Of a stretch of 64,000 bases of DNA, positions 10,303-19,692 are shown piece by piece (the first letter of the stretch is position 1; every line of letters starts with the position of its first letter). The notes under the pieces were generated by a model. The model saw nothing but the letters and a program-made list of their open reading frames with translations. It had not been told where the DNA came from and did no database searches. The DNA lies in assembly GCF_900465055.1 (NCBI RefSeq), contig NZ_LS483250.1:2604001-2668000 (forward strand). Direction: 5' to 3'. The translations under genes were made by a program, and so were the position numbers. The stretch is from Moritella yayanosii (lineage in GTDB: Bacteria; Pseudomonadota; Gammaproteobacteria; Enterobacterales; Moritellaceae).

Positions 10303-10585
10303 ACCTTGGCATGAGGCAATGAAAATCCGGCTAAACAGCATACATTTACATCCATTCCCCTGTGTTGATGGATCCACGAGTAAAACACAAATTTACCGCT
10401 CGAATATGCACTAATACGCCATCAAATTTGCTGTTTCTTAGGCTCAATAAAAATATATTTAGCACTGTTCAACTTTTGTTACAAAAGGTGATCTAAGCCC
10501 GTTTTATTAACAAAAATACAACGTATTATCGGCACATAAATTTCGTTCTTCTTCCTACGTTTTGATCACATAGCAGAGTGTACTA
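10303..10585. other. intergenic region upstream of aspA
   Basis: About 280 bp without a gene. I looked for Fnr (TTGAT-N4-ATCAA) or CRP sites because aspA is anaerobically and CRP-controlled in enterics. Only partial half-sites are visible (GGTGATC near 10487 and TCACA near 10567), so no site is called. Confidence 0.4.
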
Positions 10586-12037
10586 ATGACTGTATTAGCA
10601 ACCGATTTTACTCAAGAAACCCGTCTAGAAACTGACTTGTTAGGGGTTAAAAAAATACCAGCACACGCTTATTATGGTATTCACACATTAAGAGCGATGG
10701 AAAACTTTCATATCAGTCGTGAGAAGATCGGTGACTGTCCTGAATTTGTACGCGGCATGGTCAAAACCAAGAAAGCGGCCGCACTCGCCAATGGTATTTT
10801 AGGCACTATCTCACCACAAATTAGCGACGCGATCGTGAATGCCTGTGACATTTTATTGGCAACTGATAAGTTTTACGCACAATTCCCGGTTGATGCGTTT
10901 CAAGGTGGTGCGGGTACATCGGTAAACATGAATACCAATGAAGTATTAGCCAATATCGCACTCGAGCAAATGGGCCATGCCAAGGGCGCTTACAACCACA
11001 TCAATCCCAATGATCACGTCAATAAAAGTCAAAGCACCAATGATGCCTACCCGACGGGTTTCCGCGTTGCTTTGTTCGAACGCTCTAACGCAGTATTAGT
11101 GGCGCTAACCGCATTAAGCCAAACCTTCTTAACCAAAGCCGAAGAATTTAATGACGTATTAAAAATGGGCCGTACCCAGTTACAAGACGCGGTACCGATG
11201 ACATTAGGTCAAGAATTTCGTGCTTTTGGCATTACCCTTAAAGAAGAAATAAAAAGCATCAAACGTTGCCAAGAATTACTGCTTGAAATCAACTTAGGCG
11301 CGACTGCCATTGGTACTGGTTTAAATACCCCGGTAGGTTATTCAGAACTGGCGATTGCAAAATTAGCTGAGATCACTGGTCATCCCTTTGTACCTGCAGA
11401 AGACTTAGTGGAAGCGACATCTGACTGTGGCGCATACGTCATGCTATCAAGTGCATTAAAACGTTTCGCGGTGAAGTTATCGAAGATCTGTAACGATCTA
11501 CGTTTACTGTCTTCTGGTCCCCGCACCGGTTTAAATGAAATAAACCTACCCGAAATGCAGGCCGGTTCATCAATCATGCCAGCAAAAGTAAACCCGGTCA
11601 TTCCAGAAGTAGTTAACCAAGTGGCGTTTAAAGTATGCGGTAACGACTTAACCATCACCATGGCGGCTGAAGCCGGTCAATTACAGTTAAACGTCATGGA
11701 ACCGGTGATTGCTCAGTGTCTGTTTGAATCATTAACCTTATTAGAAAATGCCTGTTTCGCACTGCAAAATAAGTGCATTAAAGGCATTACAGCTAACCGT
11801 AAGGTATGCCAAGATTACGTCTTAAATTCAATCGGTATCATCACTTACTTAAACCCACTTATTGGTCATCATGAAGGCGATATTATCGGTAAAATATGTG
11901 CTAAAACAGGTAAGAGCGTACGTGAAGTAGTACTAGAGCGTGGGTTATTGTCCGAAACTGAATTAGATGACATATTCTCTATCGAAAACTTGATGAATCC
12001 AAAATACACCGCGCAACGTTTCGCTAAAGCGGTTTAA
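10586..12037 (+). CDS. aspA: aspartate ammonia-lyase (aspartase)
   Basis: A 483-residue member of the fumarase/aspartase superfamily. It catalyses reversible L-aspartate to fumarate plus ammonia, feeding fumarate respiration or aspartate catabolism. Visible hallmarks are [13 protein letters not shown] and [17 protein letters not shown] in the N-terminal half, [12 protein letters not shown] in the middle, and the superfamily signature [15 protein letters not shown] at about residues 326-340, whose serine is the catalytic base. Length agrees with E. coli AspA (478 aa). Enteric chromosomes carry fxsA, aspA and groESL close together; here the same genes are near one another but rearranged. A terminator follows. 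Confidence 0.95.
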   Translation: MTVLATDFTQETRLETDLLGVKKIPAHAYYGIHTLRAMENFHISREKIGDCPEFVRGMVKTKKAAALANGILGTISPQISDAIVNACDILLATDKFYAQFPVDAFQGGAGTSVNMNTNEVLANIALEQMGHAKGAYNHINPNDHVNKSQSTNDAYPTGFRVALFERSNAVLVALTALSQTFLTKAEEFNDVLKMGRTQLQDAVPMTLGQEFRAFGITLKEEIKSIKRCQELLLEINLGATAIGTGLNTPVGYSELAIAKLAEITGHPFVPAEDLVEATSDCGAYVMLSSALKRFAVKLSKICNDLRLLSSGPRTGLNEINLPEMQAGSSIMPAKVNPVIPEVVNQVAFKVCGNDLTITMAAEAGQLQLNVMEPVIAQCLFESLTLLENACFALQNKCIKGITANRKVCQDYVLNSIGIITYLNPLIGHHEGDIIGKICAKTGKSVREVVLERGLLSETELDDIFSIENLMNPKYTAQRFAKAV

Positions 12038-12082
12038 TTAAAGTGAGCTAAGTTAACGACCTAAATAAACCGTTTAACTATA

Positions 12083-12134
12083 AAATCCCCGTTACTATTA
12101 CTGCCAACGACAGTAACAGTAACGGGGATTTTTT
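12083..12134. terminator. terminator between aspA and the RND operon
   Basis: AAATCCCCGTTACT pairs with AGTAACGGGGATTTTTT across an interior that contains a second AGTAAC repeat. Convergent genes on both sides make it probably bidirectional. Confidence 0.85.
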
Positions 12135-12164
12135 ATGCCTTAAACAACGTACTACTGCTGTTTA

Positions 12165-15100
12165 TCACAACACTGCTACAGCCGTCACTTCAAAGGCTCT
12201 TTTACGACTCATTAATACGAAGATGGCGGGTACAAAGTAAAACGATAACATGGTGGTTAATACCGTGCCACCGGCGATCGCAATCGCAAACGGTGGCCAG
12301 AAACCACCACCCGCTAAGATAAGCGGCAAGAAACCACCCACGGTGGTGATCGTCGTAGAGGTAATATGGCGGGTACAACTGGTGATGGCCCTAATAATCG
12401 CCTCGCTATCACCGGCGACGGCTTTCGGATCTGATTTTAATTCCGCCAAAATAACAATCGCGGCATTAATTGCTAACCCCATTAAGCCAAGTAGACCAAT
12501 GATCACAGTAAAACCAAACGGGTAATTAAACACGTAAATACTGAGTAGCCCCAACCCCACCGATTGGATAGCGGATAATACAATCACCCCACCTAAACGG
12601 AACGAGTTAAATGACAGCACCACAATAATAATCAGCAACATCATGATCACACCAACACTGGCTAACAAATTACCGACCGCATCATTACGTTTGGCTGACT
12701 CGCCACCAAACTCCATCCGGTAACCCGGCGGCAATACAAAGTTGTCACTGGCTAATCGCGCCGAAAACTCATTCAGCACCGTTGAGGGTAATACCCCAGC
12801 GACTAAGTAACCTTCCACAGTATTAACCCGTACACCATTCCAATGTGGGATCGCACCACGACTCGGCGTTAATGCTAATGTCGTTAATGCCATCAGCGGA
12901 ATACTGCGTTGCGATAGTGGCGAGCTCAGACTCATATTGGCTAAGTCAGATAAGCTACGACGTTGCTCATTGGCAATCTGTACCCGTACTGGTATAGATT
13001 CAGTGGCTTCGATAATCGAGCCGTTAACGGTACCATGTAATGTTGATTGTAACTGTGTCGCTACATCGGTCAGGGTTAACCCAGCTAATTGACTGACATC
13101 TTCATTAATTTTCAACCATATTTTCGGTAACCCAGGTTGGATAGTCGCGCGGGTATGGATCACGTTCTTGGTACTGATTAAGATCCGTCTGGCTTCATCT
13201 CCCAAGGTTTTTAAAGTATCTAAATTAGGCCCAAACAGGCGTAATTCGATTGGCGCTCGAAACGGAGGACCTTGCTCAAGCTTTCGCACCAGTATCTGCG
13301 CTGCAGGGATCGCATCATCCAGCAATATTTGTAATGACGGTACTAATTCATTCACCCGCTGGAAGCTGTCACCGGTGACCATCGCTTGGGCATAATACTG
13401 GGCACCGTCTTTATCAGGCATTAAATTATAATAGAAAGACGGGGCATTATTACCAATAAACCAGCGTACCTTGCGGATCCCTTGTTGCTGGGCTAACAAG
13501 TCACTGATGGTTTTGGTCATGGCTTCAGTGGCAATAATACTGGTTTGCACTGGCATAAATAATTCGATATGAAACATGTCACGATCCGACGCCGGAAAGA
13601 ACTGTTCATCCAGATGTTTAGCCAAGATAAAGCCACTCAAAGGTAAGATAAACACTAACCCTATGCTGAGTTTAGGTCTGGCTAATACCCATACCAGAGA
13701 TTGACGGAAAGCGGCCGCTAAGCTAACTAATTCAATACCGTTATTATACCACGTCGTTGTCCGTGCCGAGCCGTCTGACGAACGACCAACCAGAAAACGC
13801 CCCGATAAACCGGCAACGATAGTATGTGACACTAAATACGACCCGATTAAAGCAAAGATAACACTTAACGCAATGCCACTGACAAATTCACCCGATGGTC
13901 CAGGCATCATCACAATCGGCATAAACGCCAATATCGTGGTTAACGTTGAGCCTAATAACGGTAACCATAAATGCTTAATCGCACCTTGCACGGCAGCACT
14001 GGCGTTGAAGCCCTGTTGGAAACGTTTCTGAATGGTATCTGCCATCACAATCGCGTTATCCACCATAATACCCAGCGCCACAACCAAACCCGTTACCGAC
14101 ATTTGATGGATAGGCAAGCCATAATAATTCATCACAGTCAAGGTAAACAATACCGTTAACGGCAAGGATAAGGTGACGATTAATGCTGCGCGCCAGCCTA
14201 ACGTCACAAGCAGCACCAGGGCGATTATCGAAAAACCAATCAGGATGTTTTCCACCAAACCTTGCAACCTGTCTTCGGTGTATTGGGATTGATCAAACAA
14301 CACTTCTGTGGTTAATGAGGACGGTAATTGCAAATTAAACGCGGCAACCTTGGCATCAACCTCGGCACTCCATTTATCAATACGTAAATTAGGCAACATA
14401 CGGGTTGATACCACCACCGCATATTGACCATCCACAATCGCGATCTCTTGTGCAGGCCATTGTAAATTTTTACTGATCTGAGCAATATCACCTAACCGAA
14501 CCACACCACCTTTACTGTCATTAAGTAACGGGATCTGGCGGATCCGTGCAACAGAATCAAACGATCCCGCGACTTCAATCTGCATTTGGTTATAATCATT
14601 AATGATATTACCGGCAGAGACTTTCGCATCAGCCGCTAAAATAATGTTGGAAATAGCTTGTGTCGATAACGACAAATTCGCCGCTAAATGTTTATCTATT
14701 TCCACCAATATTTGTTCTTTACCGCGGCCAAACAAACTGACGATGTCAGTACCTGAAACCACCTTTAACTGATTTTGTAATTCTTTACCGTAACGGCCTA
14801 ATGTAGTTAAATCAACCGCACTGTCACCCTGCCATTTAACGGCGATCAATTGCGTGTAGGCATAACCACGATCATCTTCTAATCGTGGCGCGACAGCCGC
14901 TGGCGGTAACTCACTGGCAACGTCATTAAGCAGATCTCGCACCCGCGACCAAATCGGCACAGGATCCGTAATGGTATCGTGTAATTTCAACTGCACAATG
15001 GATATGCCAGGTCGAGAGGTCGAGGTAATACGATTAATATCCGCCAGTTTTCGTAATTTTTGCTCTATTTTCTCTGTCACTAAGGCTTCGACACGTTCAG

Positions 15101-15260
15101 CACTGGCTCCCGGAAGTAAAGTCAGCACACTGGCAATTCGATTGGTGATCCGAGGATCTTCGGTGCGCGGTAGCGTTGATAACGAACCCAGCCCTGCCAC
15201 AATGAGTAAAATAATCAGCAGTGCCATCAGGCGATTATTTTCAGTAAACGCCTTGATCAT
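12165..15260 (-). CDS. RND-family efflux pump, inner-membrane permease
   Basis: A 1031-residue AcrB/HAE1-like protein with twelve predicted membrane helices and two large periplasmic domains. It starts MIKAFTENNRLMALLIILLI and has a porter region DINRITSTSRPGISIVQLKL. Helix 4 contains GIMVDNAIVMADTI, with a single aspartate where AcrB has an Asp-Asp proton-relay pair. It exports hydrophobic compounds with proton influx, together with the membrane-fusion protein encoded just upstream; the stop/start codons overlap by four bases (ATGA), so translation is coupled. No outer-membrane channel gene is in this operon, so a TolC elsewhere is presumably used. Likely repressed by the divergent TetR. Confidence 0.9.
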   Translation of the reverse strand: MIKAFTENNRLMALLIILLIVAGLGSLSTLPRTEDPRITNRIASVLTLLPGASAERVEALVTEKIEQKLRKLADINRITSTSRPGISIVQLKLHDTITDPVPIWSRVRDLLNDVASELPPAAVAPRLEDDRGYAYTQLIAVKWQGDSAVDLTTLGRYGKELQNQLKVVSGTDIVSLFGRGKEQILVEIDKHLAANLSLSTQAISNIILAADAKVSAGNIINDYNQMQIEVAGSFDSVARIRQIPLLNDSKGGVVRLGDIAQISKNLQWPAQEIAIVDGQYAVVVSTRMLPNLRIDKWSAEVDAKVAAFNLQLPSSLTTEVLFDQSQYTEDRLQGLVENILIGFSIIALVLLVTLGWRAALIVTLSLPLTVLFTLTVMNYYGLPIHQMSVTGLVVALGIMVDNAIVMADTIQKRFQQGFNASAAVQGAIKHLWLPLLGSTLTTILAFMPIVMMPGPSGEFVSGIALSVIFALIGSYLVSHTIVAGLSGRFLVGRSSDGSARTTTWYNNGIELVSLAAAFRQSLVWVLARPKLSIGLVFILPLSGFILAKHLDEQFFPASDRDMFHIELFMPVQTSIIATEAMTKTISDLLAQQQGIRKVRWFIGNNAPSFYYNLMPDKDGAQYYAQAMVTGDSFQRVNELVPSLQILLDDAIPAAQILVRKLEQGPPFRAPIELRLFGPNLDTLKTLGDEARRILISTKNVIHTRATIQPGLPKIWLKINEDVSQLAGLTLTDVATQLQSTLHGTVNGSIIEATESIPVRVQIANEQRRSLSDLANMSLSSPLSQRSIPLMALTTLALTPSRGAIPHWNGVRVNTVEGYLVAGVLPSTVLNEFSARLASDNFVLPPGYRMEFGGESAKRNDAVGNLLASVGVIMMLLIIIVVLSFNSFRLGGVIVLSAIQSVGLGLLSIYVFNYPFGFTVIIGLLGLMGLAINAAIVILAELKSDPKAVAGDSEAIIRAITSCTRHITSTTITTVGGFLPLILAGGGFWPPFAIAIAGGTVLTTMLSFYFVPAIFVLMSRKRAFEVTAVAVL

Positions 15261-16459
15261 ATCTTGTGCTCCGAGGTTTTTTCAGCCAACGTTTGCTGCG
15301 CAAAAGCTTGCTGATGGCGAACCGTAACCCGCTGTCCTGGTACAAAACGGTGGATCCCGACATTAACATAAGCTTGGTTATCTTTCAGATCACCTTGCAC
15401 ATACGCTGCCGTTTCAGTGACATGTAATACCGTTACTGTGGTGCTTTTCAACTGAAATAGTGTCGGTGTCGCCGCAGAATGATCATCACGATCTTGCAGC
15501 CTGACATCCTGCTCTAAGGTATAAATATTCCACATACCACGCACACCATCCGTAATGGCGCTTAATGGCACCCAATAACCCGGTTGCTGATATACTTGAG
15601 ACAAAGCAAGGTAAGCCAATTGGCCATTATAAACCGGACTGTTATCGGCTAATGCAAAACGCAGACTAATTGTTCGGGTTACCGTATCAACTTCATTGCC
15701 GACACTTAATAGACTTGCAGCGTAGTTAATACCGGCGATCTCGAGTTGATGATCCTTGCCTTGCAGTTGGGTGATGAAACTCGCCGGTACACCAATTATC
15801 ACTTCCGATGCACCGGTTTGTAACAACCTAAATGCCGTAGAGCCGGCAGCAATTACTTCACCTTGGGCTATCTGTCGACGACTGACAATGCCATCAAAAG
15901 GGGCTAATAATTTCGACTTATCAATTCGATACTGACTTGCTTCGAGTGCGGATAAGATACTACGGATATTGGCTGTAATAACACGTTTTTGCGACGACAG
16001 CTCATCAATATTCTGTTCTGAGGTAAAGCCTCGCTTACTCAGCGAGTTTAATCGCGATAGATTGGCTTCGATCAAATCAAATTCCGCTTCCGCTTGCTGC
16101 AGTTGTGCTTCTAGCTGGTTACGTTCGATTAATAACAGTTGCGTATTGAGCTCTGCCAGCAATTGACCTTTCACCACTTGCTGCCCTTCAATCGCATGCA
16201 GAGTTTTAATGATACCTGCAAATTCAAAACCTAAATTTGCATCTTGCTTAGCAATTACCTTACCGACAAATTTATTGTCGACTTGGTAACTGTCTTGCTG
16301 AGTCAAATACTCACTACTGGCTTGTAAATACTGTGATACAACCTGCGTTTCATCAGCAACAAACTCACTACACGCTTGCAGTGTGAACGGTATTAGCAAT
16401 ATACTTATCCATGGTGCTGTTTTTGTATTCAGCAAAGACAGATAACTCTTTCTAAACAT
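15257..16459 (-). CDS. RND efflux membrane-fusion lipoprotein
   Basis: A 400-residue periplasmic adaptor. The N-terminus has a lipoprotein signal peptide with a lipobox ending LQAC near residue 30. It is followed by a barrel-sandwich half GKVIAKQDANLGFEFAGIIK, a helical hairpin LEAQLQQAEAEFDLIEANLSRL, and the second lipoyl half KLLAPFDGIVSRRQIAQGEV. This is the HlyD/AcrA fold that joins the RND pump to the outer-membrane channel. The start at 16459 is chosen because it gives the lipoprotein signal and has AGGA upstream; the open frame extends 13 codons further. First gene of the two-gene operon, downstream of the TetR operators. Confidence 0.88.
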   Translation of the reverse strand: MFRKSYLSLLNTKTAPWISILLIPFTLQACSEFVADETQVVSQYLQASSEYLTQQDSYQVDNKFVGKVIAKQDANLGFEFAGIIKTLHAIEGQQVVKGQLLAELNTQLLLIERNQLEAQLQQAEAEFDLIEANLSRLNSLSKRGFTSEQNIDELSSQKRVITANIRSILSALEASQYRIDKSKLLAPFDGIVSRRQIAQGEVIAAGSTAFRLLQTGASEVIIGVPASFITQLQGKDHQLEIAGINYAASLLSVGNEVDTVTRTISLRFALADNSPVYNGQLAYLALSQVYQQPGYWVPLSAITDGVRGMWNIYTLEQDVRLQDRDDHSAATPTLFQLKSTTVTVLHVTETAAYVQGDLKDNQAYVNVGIHRFVPGQRVTVRHQQAFAQQTLAEKTSEHKI

Positions 16460-16522
16460 AATCAATATCCTTTTTTTACGCTCTATGCAACGCCACACTT
16501 TTGTTTCAGTCTTTTCTAAACT

Positions 16523-16577
16523 AGACTGACAAGTCCAGTCACAAAGATAGCAAAACCAAACTAGACCGTACAGTCCA
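16523..16577. promoter_or_regulatory. paired TetR-type operators between the RND operon and its regulator
   Basis: Two related 15-mers, AGACTGACAAGTCCA (16523-16537) and AGACCGTACAGTCCA (16563-16577), each an imperfect inverted repeat, lie exactly 40 bp apart, about four helical turns. A further CAGTCT is at 16508. A TATAAT at 16582-16587 could serve the tetR gene. This is a typical layout for joint repression of a pump operon and its own gene. Confidence 0.55.
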
Positions 16578-16658
16578 TTTTTATAATTATTAACGCATTT
16601 GCAACATCTGTAACATTTATAATGGCATGCACATTCAAATTATTAGCGGTATGAATAG

Positions 16659-17273
16659 ATGAATAAACCTAGAACAAAGAGTGAATTAAAGCGAAATAAA
16701 ATACTTGATGCAGCAACAGTGCAATTTACCCAGCATGGCTATGCAGCCACCAGCATGGCTCTCATCGCTAAATTAGCCGGGGTATCAAAACAAACTGTGT
16801 ATAGTCATTTTGGCAACAAAGACGAATTATTTATTACTGCTATCAGCTACAAATGCGAATTATTGGGCGTAAGAGAATTATTACCCGAGAATCTAGGTCC
16901 GGTTGAACCGACGTTAACGTTATTTGCACAAGACTTTTTCGCCATGATCACTTCAGCTGATTCCATGGCGGTACACCGAACTTGTGCTGCAGAGAGCCTT
17001 GCCCATCCGCATTTATCACGGTTATTTTTTGAAGCTGGACCGCTGTTTGTGATCGACAAATTAACCAATTGTTTAGCTGAGTATCATCGCCGTGGCGAAC
17101 TCGATATTGAAGATTGTCGCCACGCGGCCATACAATTACTGGCGATCATTAAAGGTGAGCAGTGGACCCGGTTAGAATTTAATATTGAAGAGTCGGTATC
17201 AGAGCTGGAGATTAAGCACTACTTACAAAGTTCTGTGCGTCTATTTGTACGAGGATATCAGCGTTTAAGTTAA
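16659..17273 (+). CDS. TetR-family repressor, probable regulator of the RND pump
   Basis: A 204-residue protein with an N-terminal TetR helix-turn-helix (residues about 10-57: ILDAATVQFTQHGYAATSMA then LIAKLAGVSKQTVYSHFGNK). The C-terminal domain resembles the AefR/TetR_C_7 group, with RTCAAESLAHPHLSRLFFEAGP and an aromatic-rich pocket. It is divergent from the RND operon, with paired operator-like repeats between them, so it is most simply the local pump repressor. The inducer is unknown. Confidence 0.88.
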   Translation: MNKPRTKSELKRNKILDAATVQFTQHGYAATSMALIAKLAGVSKQTVYSHFGNKDELFITAISYKCELLGVRELLPENLGPVEPTLTLFAQDFFAMITSADSMAVHRTCAAESLAHPHLSRLFFEAGPLFVIDKLTNCLAEYHRRGELDIEDCRHAAIQLLAIIKGEQWTRLEFNIEESVSELEIKHYLQSSVRLFVRGYQRLS

Positions 17274-17278
17274 GCCAT

Positions 17279-17328
17279 CAGGGTTATACTGATATTGCCG
17301 ATAGATATCGATAAGCATAACCCTGTTT
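17279..17328. terminator. bidirectional hairpin between tetR and cobA
   Basis: CAGGGTTAT pairs with ATAACCCTG across a loop that itself contains GATAT/ATATC. It lies between two convergent genes; the T-run after it is short (GTTTATT). Confidence 0.6.
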
Positions 17329-17345
17329 ATTACTTTGCAACCTCG

Positions 17346-18149
17346 CTATTCGGCAGTATCAAGCGTCGCGCTAAACCAATCCAGTTTGCTGGCTAACTGC
17401 GTCACTTTACCAATAATAATCAGTGACGGACTTTCAGCTTGCGCAGCCAGAGCACCCAGATCTTTTAACGATCCTTGTAATGTACGCTGCTGTTTGCTAG
17501 TGCCTTTTTCTATAATCGCCACCGGCATAGCGGCATCCATACCGTGTTCGATAAGGTTACTCGCAATGCCACTACTCTGGGTCAAACCCATGTAAAACAC
17601 CAAGGTATGCGTGGCTTTACCAAGTAACGGCCAATCTAGCTGATGCGCATCATTTTTTAAATGTCCGGTAATAAATTGCACACCTTGGGTATAATCTCGG
17701 TGTGTCAGTGGGATCCCAGCGTATGCCGCACAGCCTGATGCTGCGGTAATACCCGGTACCACTTCAAACGGTATGTTAAACGGTAATAAGGCTTCGAGTT
17801 CTTCACCACCACGGCCAAAGATAAACGGATCACCACCTTTAAGGCGGATCACTTGCTTGCCTTGCAATGACAGCTCCACCAGCAGTTGGTTTATACCGCT
17901 TTGTGGTACACAGTGATATCCCGCTTGCTTGCCCACAAAAAAGCATTCAGCTTGTGGGTTGATCAAAGCGATGATCTCTGCTGATACTAAACGGTCATGC
18001 ACAACCACTTCAGCATGTTGCAGTAAACGTAACGCTTTTACCGTTAATAGATCCGGATCACCTGGGCCAGAACCGACCAAAATAACCGTCCCTGCATTGC
18101 GAACAGTATGTTGTTCACCTTCTGTTATTGGTAACCCTTGTTCTGTCAT
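17346..18149 (-). CDS. cobA: uroporphyrinogen-III C-methyltransferase (SUMT)
   Basis: A 267-residue SAM-dependent methyltransferase of the tetrapyrrole methylase fold. It shows [17 protein letters not shown] near residues 25-41, the SAM loop [16 protein letters not shown] near 103-118, [21 protein letters not shown] at about 132-152 and the C-terminal PSLIIIGKV strand. It turns uroporphyrinogen III into precorrin-2, the branch point to siroheme and cobalamin. It is the single-domain form; the CysG-type dehydrogenase/ferrochelatase is not fused. No nir, cys or cob genes are adjacent, so it most likely serves siroheme for sulfite or nitrite reductase. Confidence 0.93.
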   Translation of the reverse strand: MTEQGLPITEGEQHTVRNAGTVILVGSGPGDPDLLTVKALRLLQHAEVVVHDRLVSAEIIALINPQAECFFVGKQAGYHCVPQSGINQLLVELSLQGKQVIRLKGGDPFIFGRGGEELEALLPFNIPFEVVPGITAASGCAAYAGIPLTHRDYTQGVQFITGHLKNDAHQLDWPLLGKATHTLVFYMGLTQSSGIASNLIEHGMDAAMPVAIIEKGTSKQQRTLQGSLKDLGALAAQAESPSLIIIGKVTQLASKLDWFSATLDTAE

Positions 18150-18360
18150 TCTATATCCTTAGCTACTGCGTTAGCGTTCTCGTGACTCACTACGATTCAC
18201 AGTAACTTAATCATCACTGTATGTCTTTATCTTCCTAATATACCCAAGCTGTACTAGGCTTACCAGTAGCAGAGTAGTATAAGTTATACCAAGCGCAGCA
18301 CGATCAAAAAAGGCGCGATCTTTCGACCACACCTTTGGCTACTTATTTGAGCATCAATGA

Positions 18361-18897
18361 TTAATTAAGCTTATTGTCATCTCGGTTTACTTCGACAAAA
18401 TCGCCTTCGATAACATCATCATTTTTAGCCTTGTTATCTGACCCTGGCTGTTGTTGAAATGGTGACGACTGGCTTGATGACTGTGTAGACGAGTACTGGA
18501 AACCCTGTGCATTACCAGTAAACATCGCTTGTGGAATAATACGATCTTTGTACTGGGCGATAATCGCTTTAGCTAAGCGGCCACGAATTTGCGGGGTTAA
18601 TACTAACAAACCTAACGCATCAGTCACAAAACCTGGTGTAACCAGTAACACACCACATACCAGCAGCATAATAGCTTCAACAATTTCTTGTCCCGGCGCT
18701 TCACCCGCCGCTAAACGCGCTTGTAACTTTTTCACCGTTTGTACACCTTGATTACGAACCAAGTATGAACCGGCAAACGCAGTTAAAATAATAATACCAA
18801 TAGTCAGCTCAGCACCTAATAACGAACCTATCGACATTAGTACATACACTTCAATTAATGTCATCGCAGTAAACAGAAAAAATAAACGACCTAACAC
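18361..18897 (-). CDS. fxsA: FxsA-family inner-membrane protein
   Basis: A 178-residue protein with several predicted N-terminal membrane segments and a cytoplasmic tail rich in Q, S and N. Family features are FLFTAMTLIEVYVLMSIGSL at the start and IMLLVCGVLLVTPGFVTDAL near residues 76-95. In E. coli FxsA (suppressor of F exclusion of phage T7) binds PifA and spares T7 from exclusion; its normal role is unknown. The proximity to aspA and groESL matches the enteric neighbourhood. Confidence 0.9.
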   Translation of the reverse strand: MLGRLFFLFTAMTLIEVYVLMSIGSLLGAELTIGIIILTAFAGSYLVRNQGVQTVKKLQARLAAGEAPGQEIVEAIMLLVCGVLLVTPGFVTDALGLLVLTPQIRGRLAKAIIAQYKDRIIPQAMFTGNAQGFQYSSTQSSSQSSPFQQQPGSDNKAKNDDVIEGDFVEVNRDDNKLN

Positions 18898-18995
18898 ATT
18901 AACCTCTCAAAATTTAGTTATAGTAGACAGCCTAACAAGGAATACCCTTATCTCTCGCTTATCTAAACATAGTATCTAGCAAAAATATGTTAAAA

Positions 18996-19034
18996 TAGTA
19001 CCTAAAAATAGTACCTAAAAATAGTACCTAAAAA
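18996..19034. repeat. three tandem copies of a 13-bp repeat
   Basis: TAGTACCTAAAAA occurs three times head-to-tail in the leader of the dsbD-like gene, with related AGTATC / AAAAATATG sequence just before. Perfect short tandem repeats are prone to slippage. No function evident. Confidence 0.75.
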
Positions 19035-19172
19035 TTCGCACAAAACGATTATGATATAAAGTAACATAAGGGCATTAGCCGCATTTTCAAGTTATCAGCG
19101 AGTAGATAGTCCATAATACTCAGTGACCGACATCCTAACTAAGACAACTAATACAGCATAAAGTTGGAAAAA

Positions 19173-19622
19173 ATGAACCTAAAATCGATCCTATTATTAG
19201 CCAGCAGCCTCGCTCTGCAGAGTAGCATACCCGTATTAGCCAATACTAATTTTAACCTATTTGCAAATAAACAACAAAACGCGCCAGCATTCTTGCCTGT
19301 CGAAGACGCCTTTGTGTTTTCGCAACTGCAGCAAGGCGACAATCTCAATGTGTTCTGGCAAATTACCGAGGGTTATTATTTATATAAAAATAAGCTGCGA
19401 GTCACCATTAATGGTAATGACTACACTATCGACGGCTTGCCTACAGGTAAAGACTATCATGATGAATATTTTGGCGATGTCGAAATATTTCAGTACGAAT
19501 TGATGCTGTCAGTCCCTGTGGCAAATGTAGCAGCAGCGAGTGAGATCACCATCCATTATCAAGGTTGCGCAGTGGCAGGCTTGTGTTATCCACCCATGAC
19601 AAAAACATTTATTAGCCAATAA
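19173..19622 (+). CDS. stand-alone periplasmic DsbD N-terminal (alpha) domain
   Basis: A 149-residue exported protein: signal peptide MNLKSILLLASSLALQSSIPVLA, then an immunoglobulin-like nDsbD domain with LEITEGYYLYKNKLRV-type strand (here ITEGYYLYKNKLRV), KDYHDEYFGDVEIF and the redox pair in YQGCAVAGLCYPP near the C-terminus. In full DsbD this domain takes electrons from the membrane domain and reduces DsbC or CcmG. Here the frame stops right after the domain; the eight-helix transmembrane part and the C-terminal thioredoxin domain are missing. It could be a truncated dsbD or an independent carrier. The start at 19173 (MNLK) is preferred to a TTG three codons upstream. Confidence 0.8.
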   Translation: MNLKSILLLASSLALQSSIPVLANTNFNLFANKQQNAPAFLPVEDAFVFSQLQQGDNLNVFWQITEGYYLYKNKLRVTINGNDYTIDGLPTGKDYHDEYFGDVEIFQYELMLSVPVANVAAASEITIHYQGCAVAGLCYPPMTKTFISQ

Positions 19623-19692
19623 TAATATCACCCACAATAACAACCACAAGACCGCACTGGTGGTTTTATTGCTGGCGTCGTCGTTATCTATT

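Noticed and set aside
18239-18300. TATACCCAAG... sequence between cobA and fxsA as another copy of the 39-bp palindrome
   Set aside because: Shares the outer bases only; the inner arms do not pair, so it is at most a degenerate relative.
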